Assembly (NCBI GenBank): GCA_016926455.1
Contig: JAFGOO010000027.1
Span: forward strand, 1 to 5,128
DNA length: 5,128 nucleotides
Reading direction: 5' to 3'
Source: Methanosarcinaceae archaeon
Lineage (GTDB): Archaea > Halobacteriota > Methanosarcinia > Methanosarcinales > Methanosarcinaceae
The position numbers were made by a program, and so were the translations under genes. Below, piece after piece: positions 1 through 5,128 of the stretch (position 1 is the stretch's first letter; each line of letters starts with the position of its first letter). Under the pieces are notes generated by a model, which was not told where the DNA came from, searched no databases, and saw nothing but the letters and a program-made list of their open reading frames with translations.

Positions 1-137
1 AATTTGAATCAGATCTTTGTCTTCCATAGAAAATCAATTGGAAGAAAAAGATATTAACTTACCCACTCAATGTTGAGGAGATCCAAATAGATTAATTGAA
101 ATGCTTGAAAAAAATTAATAGAATATTGACTCTGTAT

Positions 138-167
138 AAATCCTATTTATCAATCAAATAAGGATTT
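138..167. repeat. Imperfect inverted repeat upstream of the HEPN-type gene
   Basis: The left arm AAATCCTATTT (138-148) pairs with the right arm AAATAAGGATTT (156-167) with a single bulged base, around a 7-base loop. Pairing can extend outward through TATA at 135-138 and TATA at 172-175 if a small bulge is allowed. It lies about 100 bases before the HEPN start. It may be an operator or the end of an upstream transcript; no long T tract follows it. AT-rich DNA makes such pairings fairly common, so its function is uncertain. Confidence 0.45.
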
Positions 168-254
168 CTATAGAATCTGGGAAATTTGGAAATAAGAATA
201 GAGCTGAAAAATCAATATACAGGAAACAGAACTAAAATTTACATTTAATGAACT

Positions 255-258
255 GAGG
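255..258 (+). promoter_or_regulatory. Shine-Dalgarno-like site of the HEPN-type gene
   Basis: GAGG at 255-258 lies 9 bases before the ATG at 268. It matches the core of the archaeal 16S rRNA 3' end complement and supports this ATG as the start. By contrast, no such site is seen before the other two genes of the window. Confidence 0.5.
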
Positions 259-267
259 CAAGTATCG

Positions 268-1176
268 ATGGACAATGTTAATCTTCAGCCAATAGCATTC
301 CATGAAAGAATGCTTGAAATGGCGATTAATGATCTTGGTGCATCCATGAAACTGTACAAACTTGGGTACTATCCTCAAGCAATTTTTCTCTTCCAGCAGG
401 CTGTTGAAAAGAGTACTAAATCTTTCGGAATTTGGATGAAGGGTATCACTCCAGAGCAGGCAAAGTCTAGTAAGCATATCGGACATGCGAGTGTACGTGT
501 TTTTGAAAAATCCGTACGAACTTTTGGGGATTATATTGATCAGTTTAGGAGCGTAGCTGAAAATGAACCTGCGATGCAGAAAATTATAGGTGTAACAGAT
601 TTTGATACCGGTCCACTTAAGTCGCAGATTGAAGAGACTGCAGATTTTTTCGGTAATTGTGCCTCTAAAATGAAGAAGAAAAACGACCTCAGCGAGGAGG
701 GTTTGTCCAAAATTTTAGATTATTACTATAAAATGGAGAATAAATTGGACGAGGCATTTAGTAGCTTTGAAGAGACTGATTTTAAAAGAGACGAAATCGA
801 TGGTCTAAACCAGGAGGCATTGAAAATGATGGTTCCAATATTGGAAGAGATGCCAGAGCATGCTGATGAAATTGTAAAGGGAATCAATAATCTTTATGAT
901 TCTTTTGCTGATAAAGAGGTCGTGAAATCCCTTTTAGAGACGGTTTTTTGCATGATCAGTGTCTTAACGGGACTTTTCTGCCTTTCAATAATCACTCAAC
1001 CACACGCTGTTATATCTCGGTATCCTGAAGATGATTTTGATCCTCTTGAATATTACACAAAAAAGCGTCCCATCGTTCATGCATTATCTTCAATGTATTT
1101 AATAGCTAAAAAATCCGTAGGTCAGATAGAATTTCTTTATGATATGATCGATTACGAAGTAAATGAAAATGAGTAA
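268..1176 (+). CDS. HEPN domain-like protein with a large central insertion
   Basis: A 302-residue protein. Residues 21-59 read like the first half of a HEPN domain (PF05168 type): an N-D-L-x-A-S stretch, a short K-L-G-Y-Y-P-Q-A turn, then F-x-Q-Q-A-V-E-K-x-x-K, followed by a K-H-I-G-H stretch at 69-73. The usual end of the same domain, x-R-Y-P followed by Y-Y and a helix with A-L and V, appears only at 250-288. The roughly 150 residues between are charged and helical-looking and are unlike anything I recognise. Residues 226-242 are uncharged and hydrophobic, either a buried helix or a membrane segment. HEPN proteins are all-alpha; many are RNases or toxin partners, and others are nucleotide-binding or scaffold proteins. 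The catalytic R-x4-6-H motif is not present; the nearest is R267-x3-H271, so RNase activity is doubtful. No nucleotidyltransferase (MNT) partner gene is adjacent. The start is supported by GAGG nine bases upstream. The gene converges with the helicase-nuclease gene. The exact function is unknown. Confidence 0.7.
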   Translation: MDNVNLQPIAFHERMLEMAINDLGASMKLYKLGYYPQAIFLFQQAVEKSTKSFGIWMKGITPEQAKSSKHIGHASVRVFEKSVRTFGDYIDQFRSVAENEPAMQKIIGVTDFDTGPLKSQIEETADFFGNCASKMKKKNDLSEEGLSKILDYYYKMENKLDEAFSSFEETDFKRDEIDGLNQEALKMMVPILEEMPEHADEIVKGINNLYDSFADKEVVKSLLETVFCMISVLTGLFCLSIITQPHAVISRYPEDDFDPLEYYTKKRPIVHALSSMYLIAKKSVGQIEFLYDMIDYEVNENE

Positions 1177-1221
1177 TCTGGAATACAATATGGTATAAAC
1201 CCACTGATTGATGATTAATAA

Positions 1222-1257
1222 TAAGCCTATTTCAAAAGTCGGCTTAAATCTGTTTTT
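1222..1257. terminator. Possible terminator between convergent genes
   Basis: TAAGCC (1222-1227) pairs perfectly with GGCTTA (1241-1246) across a 13-base loop. On the plus strand a T5 run follows at 1253-1257. On the minus strand the stem is followed by a TTATTATTAAT-like stretch. It lies 46 bases after the HEPN stop and 85 bases beyond the helicase stop, so it could serve both genes. The stem is only 6 bp, and archaeal termination depends mainly on T runs, so the call is tentative. Confidence 0.35.
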
Positions 1258-1289
1258 AATAGAATTTGTAAAGCAAGTTTTGAAAGAGG
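1226..1289. repeat. Spaced inverted repeat in the convergent gap
   Basis: CCTATTTCAAAA (1226-1237) is the reverse complement, with one mismatch, of TTTTGAAAGAGG (1278-1289), with 40 bases between. The left arm overlaps the small hairpin at 1222-1246. It might be the paired end of a small decayed mobile element or a structured 3' end of either transcript. No transposase is seen. Confidence 0.35.
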
Positions 1290-1330
1290 TTCTCCAAAAC
1301 AATCAGAGTACTGTGTTAAGTAAATCGTAT

Positions 1331-4300
1331 TCAATCTGCACAATACAGTCTGTATCCGCAATCTTTGCAGGTTCTCTCGTCCTCGGTCTTACCAAACCCG
1401 TGCTCATAGTCATATGCTATCATCCTAGCGGTCTCGGCCATTTCCTCGATTACACCTGGGTCAAGAGGTTTTATTCTACCGTCTCCGGTGTAAATGCCAT
1501 CTTCCTGGAGTTCATAGGTCCTCGGCTTCCCCAGTGCAAGCATATCAAGGGTAAGCCGCCTAACGACATAGTTTGGATAGAGGTGCCTAAAACCATGAGC
1601 ATAAAGAAGGAGTTGCTTTGAACGGTCGGGTGGACTGGGTTCTGTCATGCCGGTCTTGTAGTCGATTATCTCGACTTCGTTCTCAGAACCTGGCAATATG
1701 TCGATTCTGTCAATGAATCCCTTGAAGAGATAACCATTTATGGGTACATTGAAACGTTTCTCTACGAAAATATTGTCCTTAATCCGATGTTCATTACGGA
1801 GCCAGAATACCTCGAGAAGAGATCTTGCTTTACTAATGTCCACTCCATACCATTCAGGTCCTTTGATGAGAACGTCTACGATTTCATACAACTCGTCCTT
1901 TGTACCTATCCGATCCCTTACCGCGATCTCAAGAACCTTGTGAACAAAACTCCCCATGTTCATGGCACCGGTAGTATCCTCGGAAGTTCTTGTTGGCATC
2001 CGCAATATTTCCTGAAGTTCGTACTGTTTCGGGCATTTTTCATATACCTTGATAGAAGAGACGCTGAATGTCATGGTTTCGGGATTAAACTTCAATCCGT
2101 TTCCCCCTGACCTGAGATTGAATAGAATCTCACCTGCCTTCTTCTCAGGATTGATAGTTGTCCAGTTAGAATTGATACTGTTAAGATAATCACCTACGGT
2201 TCCGTCCCGTAGCGACCGATAGACTAGTACGTTATGGACAGTCTCTGAAAGATCTCCTGAGTCTAAAGATTCAATAACAAGCTTCCTCCAGTGGTTTTTC
2301 TCCCTTTCAAGCTCATTGTCCTTTACAAGCTCCCGTGACTTGACCTCTCTATCGATACGGTACGTAAGGTCACCAAGTTCTATCTCATTACAGGTATCGT
2401 GATCAGGGTCTGGAATGTTACCTAACCCTATATCAAACAGGAAATCCGAAGGGTCTCGTGGATTTCCACCGTATGTGGATGCAAGGGTGAGTATGAGACG
2501 AGTCTTTGCACGAGTAAACGCCACATAACAGAGTCTACGTTCCTCTTCTAGCTTAATCCCTTTTTTACGGTCGCGTATTGCAGTCTCAAGTTTTGATTTA
2601 GATAGGTTCTGTTCAAAGATATCCCTGTATTGTTCCATAAACTCCAACGGTATGAGAGGTTCCCTACCCCCTCGAGTAAGAGGGAACCTATCCTTTGCCA
2701 TACTAATTACAAACACAACATCGAATTCCAATCCCTTGGCAGCATGGATACTCATGAGGTTGATTGCATCATCTGCAGGGATACGTGCTGCAGGCGGGTT
2801 ACCGTCCATCTCATCCAGTATCTCAAGATAATCGACGAACTCGGGCAGTTCCTTGCCGTGTGTCTGCTCGAAAGCTACTGCCATGTCATGAAGTTTGCTA
2901 AGATTTAACAATGCTTCTCGGCTTCTTACGGTGTCCAAATGTGAGAACTGACGGCTAAGCCCACTACGATCGTATATCTCAAGAAGCAGGTCGGATATGT
3001 CAAGGGTCTTTAAACCTGCAAGTTCTTCCACAATACATTTGACCTTATGGATGGTACTAAGACCGGTTTCGCTTAGCTCTAGTTCATCGATATGGTGGTA
3101 CAACAAATACGGTAGTGTAATCCAATTTTTCTTCAGGTACTCTGCGATTTTGATTGAATCACTGCTACTTAAAGAATTGTTGTAATGGAACAATCTCCAC
3201 CATGCTTCCGTACCCCTTGGTGTAGGGTGTGTGAGATCGTTCAGGACATAGAGATATGCAAATGCAGTCTTAATTTCGGGCAGTTTCAGGAAATCAGTAT
3301 CCTCCTTAACAATAACAGGCAAACCTCTCATCATCAGTGCCTGTCTTATGAGTCTGCCTTGTGAATGTGTGCGGTAGAGGACTGCTATTTCGGATAGGGG
3401 TACACCAGTTGCGATATACCCTTCGATCATCTCGACGATTTTGCGAGCTTCTTCCTTTTCGTCTACAGTATTCTGAATGATTACATTTTCCCCATCCGCA
3501 CCTATGTGATTCATTAAAAGGATACAATCATCCAACTGCTCAGGAGAGTAATTGCTCCTAATCAGACTGTGGGATACACTCAATATCCTATCAGTGGACC
3601 TGAAACTCACATCCAGGGAAACAACCTGTTCCGGTGTGATAGCAAAGTGGTTTTTGAACTCCTCTATGTTGTTTGAATAAGCGCCCCTGAATGCATAGAT
3701 GGTCTGGTTGGAATCTGCGACCACAGTTATGTTTTGCTCTTTTGCTGTGAGCTTTTTGATCAGCTCGAACTGTACATAATTAGTGTCCTGGAACTCGTCG
3801 ACTATGATATAGCGGTAGGTACTGTTCAGTTCATCTGTGCCAAAAATGTTGAGATATTTAAGGGCGAGCAGGTTAAGGTCACCATAATCAAGTGCATTGA
3901 TACTTGATTTCGTCTCTTCATATTTCTCCCATGCATCCACAAGTCCCTTGTATTTACGGTACTCGTTATGCAGGTCAATGAAGTTCTGCCATCTCTTTTT
4001 TTCTTCCCTGCAGGCTTTCTGCTCCTGCTGGCTTTTGAGGTGAAAAGAGTTTAGCTTGACACTGTAGTCATGGAAGAGATCTTCCCATTCATCCTCCCTT
4101 GCAAAGGGGAGCAAAAGAACTTTTTTTGTATCCAAGTATTCCTCAAATTTTTCTATGGGGATGTTGAGATCCTTTGCCTTGGAAATAGTGTTAGCATAAT
4201 GTGTCGCATTCCTAGCATCGATACCCACATACCTGTGGAAAAATATCGCTGAATCGATCTCTTCAAGGATAGTGAAATCGTCCGATATTCCACATTTATC

Positions 4301-4600
4301 GGCATTGTCTCGCAGAAGTTCTGCACAGAACGAATGGAAAGTACTCACTTTTACATCACGGTTCTCACCAAGTAGTTCCCTAATCTTTCGCTCCATATTC
4401 TTGGCTGCTTCCCGTGAGAACGTCAACGCAAGTACCTGTTCAGGAGGGATACCGTCTTTCTCCACCATATACGCGATCTTTGCCGTGATGGTTGTAGTCT
4501 TACCTGTGCCAGCACCTGCTATGATGAGCATGGGACCTGTACTGCGGGTAGTTGCTGTCAGTTGCTTTGGCTTCAGGGTTTTTAGGAGTTGGTCTAACAT
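1331..4600 (-). CDS. UvrD/AdnB-like helicase fused to Fe-S RecB-type nuclease
   Basis: A complete 1089-residue ATP-driven DNA helicase-nuclease, probably cytoplasmic and acting on DNA ends. All SF1A helicase motifs are visible: Q13; Walker A G-A-G-T-G-K-T at 29-35 (K34); motif Ia 57-73; Ib T-F-H-S-F at 87-91; motif II V-D-E-F-Q-D at 267-272; motif III D-S-N-Q-T-I-Y-A-F-R-G at 296-306; motif IV around R334; motif V S-I-H-A-A-K-G-L-E-F at 617-626; motif VI Y-V-A-F-T-R-A-K at 692-699. The C-terminus is a RecB/Cas4-like PD-(D/E)XK nuclease: H887, D964 in G-F-I-D-R-I-D, D980 and K982 in I-D-Y-K-T-G, and Q996 in Q-L-L-L-Y. C856 plus C1078, C1081 and C1087 form the four-cysteine pattern of AddB/Cas4-type 4Fe-4S nucleases. 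UvrD/PcrA alone is about 700 residues, so the extra length is the nuclease. The start is chosen because the Q motif follows directly. No Shine-Dalgarno site is visible. It is divergent from brxB. It may be a repair enzyme or a defence accessory. Confidence 0.92.
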   Translation of the reverse strand: MLDQLLKTLKPKQLTATTRSTGPMLIIAGAGTGKTTTITAKIAYMVEKDGIPPEQVLALTFSREAAKNMERKIRELLGENRDVKVSTFHSFCAELLRDNADKCGISDDFTILEEIDSAIFFHRYVGIDARNATHYANTISKAKDLNIPIEKFEEYLDTKKVLLLPFAREDEWEDLFHDYSVKLNSFHLKSQQEQKACREEKKRWQNFIDLHNEYRKYKGLVDAWEKYEETKSSINALDYGDLNLLALKYLNIFGTDELNSTYRYIIVDEFQDTNYVQFELIKKLTAKEQNITVVADSNQTIYAFRGAYSNNIEEFKNHFAITPEQVVSLDVSFRSTDRILSVSHSLIRSNYSPEQLDDCILLMNHIGADGENVIIQNTVDEKEEARKIVEMIEGYIATGVPLSEIAVLYRTHSQGRLIRQALMMRGLPVIVKEDTDFLKLPEIKTAFAYLYVLNDLTHPTPRGTEAWWRLFHYNNSLSSSDSIKIAEYLKKNWITLPYLLYHHIDELELSETGLSTIHKVKCIVEELAGLKTLDISDLLLEIYDRSGLSRQFSHLDTVRSREALLNLSKLHDMAVAFEQTHGKELPEFVDYLEILDEMDGNPPAARIPADDAINLMSIHAAKGLEFDVVFVISMAKDRFPLTRGGREPLIPLEFMEQYRDIFEQNLSKSKLETAIRDRKKGIKLEEERRLCYVAFTRAKTRLILTLASTYGGNPRDPSDFLFDIGLGNIPDPDHDTCNEIELGDLTYRIDREVKSRELVKDNELEREKNHWRKLVIESLDSGDLSETVHNVLVYRSLRDGTVGDYLNSINSNWTTINPEKKAGEILFNLRSGGNGLKFNPETMTFSVSSIKVYEKCPKQYELQEILRMPTRTSEDTTGAMNMGSFVHKVLEIAVRDRIGTKDELYEIVDVLIKGPEWYGVDISKARSLLEVFWLRNEHRIKDNIFVEKRFNVPINGYLFKGFIDRIDILPGSENEVEIIDYKTGMTEPSPPDRSKQLLLYAHGFRHLYPNYVVRRLTLDMLALGKPRTYELQEDGIYTGDGRIKPLDPGVIEEMAETARMIAYDYEHGFGKTEDERTCKDCGYRLYCAD

Positions 4601-4625
4601 GAGAGAAGATTGTTGTTGTTTTTTT

Positions 4626-4669
4626 CGATGTTTATTTTGGTGATATTAGTCACAAAAGCTTATTTGTTT
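4626..4669 (-). promoter_or_regulatory. Candidate promoter of the helicase-nuclease gene
   Basis: Read on the minus strand, two A-rich TATA-like elements precede the start at 4600: AAACAAATAAG (4669-4659) and AAAATAAA (4638-4631). The nearer one would place transcription start within about ten bases of the ATG, giving an almost leaderless mRNA, in keeping with the absence of a Shine-Dalgarno site. The farther one would give a leader of roughly 35 bases. The sequence alone does not decide between them. Confidence 0.35.
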
Positions 4670-4766
4670 GAATGTTTTCAGCTAACTGTCCTATATGATA
4701 AGAAATATCTTCATATTTTGCATAAGTATGATTTAAACTTTTTAATGAACTTAAACTTATTTGTTT
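4659..4766. repeat. Short direct repeat CTTATTTGTTT in the divergent region
   Basis: CTTATTTGTTT occurs exactly at 4659-4669 and 4756-4766. Both copies are followed 5-8 bases later by a related segment ending in AGCTAA (to 4686 and 4779). The start-to-start distance is 97 bases. On the minus strand each copy reads AAACAAATAAG, which resembles a TATA box. This could be a duplicated binding site or a local duplication; in AT-rich DNA some chance similarity is expected. Confidence 0.4.
4693..4731. promoter_or_regulatory. Operator-like palindrome cluster upstream of brxB
   Basis: Three half-sites alternate in orientation: TATGA at 4694-4698, TCATA at 4711-4715 and TATGA at 4727-4731. The last two form a 21-base palindrome (4711-4731) with seven Watson-Crick pairs and one G-T pair around a TGCAT centre. 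The first two flank GATA/TATC and form ATATGA/TCATAT. The cluster ends 98 bases before the brxB ATG. Its shape suits a dimeric regulator, but no regulator gene lies in the window. Confidence 0.4.
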
Positions 4767-4801
4767 TTGTTCAAGCTAATAAAAAATAACCAAGTTTAAA
4801 T
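4731..4801. repeat. Inverted and direct copies of TTAAACTT around the brxB promoter
   Basis: ATTTAAACTT (4731-4740) is the exact reverse complement of AAGTTTAAAT (4792-4801), whose right part overlaps the presumed brxB TATA box. A further direct copy, TTAAACTT, is at 4751-4758. Binding of a protein to these copies could compete with TATA-binding protein, but the motif is pure low-complexity AT sequence apart from one base and may be coincidental. Confidence 0.35.
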
Positions 4802-4808
4802 AAATTTA
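4795..4808 (+). promoter_or_regulatory. Archaeal TATA box of brxB
   Basis: TTTAAATAAATTTA matches the archaeal TATA-box pattern well and is preceded by a purine-rich stretch that could act as the TFB-recognition element. A start site the usual 25 or so bases downstream falls at about 4822-4830, that is, at or a few bases before the ATG at 4830. No Shine-Dalgarno sequence is present in the 19 bases before the ATG. Together these suggest a leaderless or nearly leaderless brxB transcript. Confidence 0.6.
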
Positions 4809-4829
4809 GACACATCAAAATTGCTAGAT

Positions 4830-5128
4830 ATGAAAATTGAAGAGCGATTAGAACTTCTAAAAGACGAATTGCAGAAAGAAGATTTTTTGAAGGCCAGAGG
4901 TCTTGGTAATGAAGTGCCTTTTTGGATATTTGATTATCCCCCTGAAAAAGAGCTCCTATTAAGAGATACAATAACCAAGATTATATCAAACCTAGAAAAA
5001 AAATCAATCAGAGTCCTTGAAATTGATTTGTACGAAATGTGTCTTGAAATTTTAGAAAACAAAATAAGTGCAGAAAAAATTACTAAATTTGAAGAAAGTA
5101 AAGGTTCTGATGAATTACTTAAAAAGCT
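4830..5128 (+). CDS. brxB: BrxB (DUF1788), BREX defence protein, 5' part only
   Basis: The first 99 codons plus two bases are present; the right edge cuts the gene. DUF1788 proteins are about 200 residues, so about half is seen. The N-terminal family signature is clear: F-L-K-A-R-G-L-G-N-E-V-P-F at 19-31, then W-I-F-D-Y-P-P at 32-38 and E-L-L-L-R-D at 41-46, followed by V-L-E-I-D-L-Y at 62-68. BrxB is a core component of BREX phage-exclusion systems (types 1, 5 and 6), which mark host DNA by methylation and block phage DNA replication; its biochemical role is poorly defined. In those systems brxB is normally preceded by brxA (DUF1819) and followed by brxC. Here no brxA lies upstream: the gene has its own TATA box 22 bases before the ATG and a divergent helicase-nuclease gene beyond. 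ATG 4830 fits the family start. Lysine and AT-ending codons are more frequent than in the helicase gene, which may suggest transfer. Confidence 0.87.
   Translation, partial: MKIEERLELLKDELQKEDFLKARGLGNEVPFWIFDYPPEKELLLRDTITKIISNLEKKSIRVLEIDLYEMCLEILENKISAEKITKFEESKGSDELLKK

Larger units (their letters stand above)
1..267. other. AT-rich upstream region without a supported gene
   Basis: No convincing coding sequence lies in this stretch. One plus-strand frame is open from the left edge to a TAA at 55-57, giving 18 residues with no recognisable motif; it could be the tail of a gene lying to the left, but nothing proves it. Another frame is open only to 29. The region holds a Shine-Dalgarno-like sequence (75-84) with no sizeable ORF behind it, an imperfect hairpin (138-167) and the presumed promoter of the HEPN-type gene. 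Candidate TATA-like stretches are around 135-141 and 211-220, but neither is strong enough to choose. Confidence 0.5.

Noticed and set aside
1..57. Open frame at the left edge as the tail of an upstream gene
   Set aside because: Only 18 residues without a motif; a second frame is also open at the edge, so neither can be supported.
291..1120. Active HEPN RNase toxin of a MNT-HEPN toxin-antitoxin pair
   Set aside because: No nucleotidyltransferase gene is adjacent and no R-x4-6-H motif is present; only R267-x3-H271 comes close.
1099..1302. 67-codon minus-strand ORF across the HEPN 3' end and the gap
   Set aside because: It overlaps the conserved HEPN C-terminus on the opposite strand and has a low-complexity hydrophobic composition typical of a chance frame.
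1208..1621. 137-codon plus-strand ORF beginning in the convergent gap
   Set aside because: Most of it lies antisense to the nuclease domain of the helicase-nuclease, which has clear motifs there; the translated product shows no recognisable family features.
3306..3527. 73-codon minus-strand ORF inside the helicase gene in another frame
   Set aside because: It is fully contained in the helicase coding region, between motifs IV and V, without independent evidence of coding.
4745..4789. 14-residue plus-strand ORF just upstream of brxB
   Set aside because: It has no ribosome binding site, is AT-rich low-complexity sequence, and lies upstream of the predicted transcription start.
4771..4971. 66-codon minus-strand ORF over the brxB start
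   Set aside because: It is antisense to the clear DUF1788 signature and to the TATA box, so it is a shadow frame.

Overview
The window looks archaeal, most likely from a Methanosarcinales-type methanogen. This is inferred from AT-rich TATA-box-like promoter elements (clearest at 4795-4808), starts with little or no leader, and gene content typical of that group (HEPN proteins; a single-chain UvrD helicase fused to an Fe-S nuclease). Genus cannot be fixed by reading alone. The window contains three genes, one cut by the right edge. No rRNA, tRNA, CRISPR array or complete insertion sequence was seen.

Layout: 1-267 is AT-rich non-coding DNA with an imperfect hairpin and an orphan Shine-Dalgarno-like sequence. 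268-1176 (+) encodes a 302-residue HEPN-type protein whose HEPN halves appear to lie at opposite ends of the chain. 1177-1330 is a short convergent gap with small inverted repeats. 1331-4600 (-) encodes a 1089-residue UvrD-family (SF1A) helicase with a C-terminal RecB/Cas4-like PD-(D/E)XK nuclease and a four-cysteine Fe-S signature. 4601-4829 is a divergent promoter region rich in repeats. 4830 to the right edge (+) is the first half of a DUF1788 protein, BrxB, a core component of BREX phage defence.

Interpretation: the right edge is probably the start of a BREX operon that runs on beyond the window (BrxC, PglX and PglZ would be expected). BrxB appears to be the first gene of its transcript, with its own TATA box and no BrxA in front. 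The helicase-nuclease is divergently transcribed from the same intergenic region, and a HEPN protein lies beyond it, so the stretch may be the flank of a defence island. The functional link between helicase-nuclease, HEPN protein and BREX is inferred from position only; the helicase-nuclease could equally be a housekeeping DNA repair enzyme.
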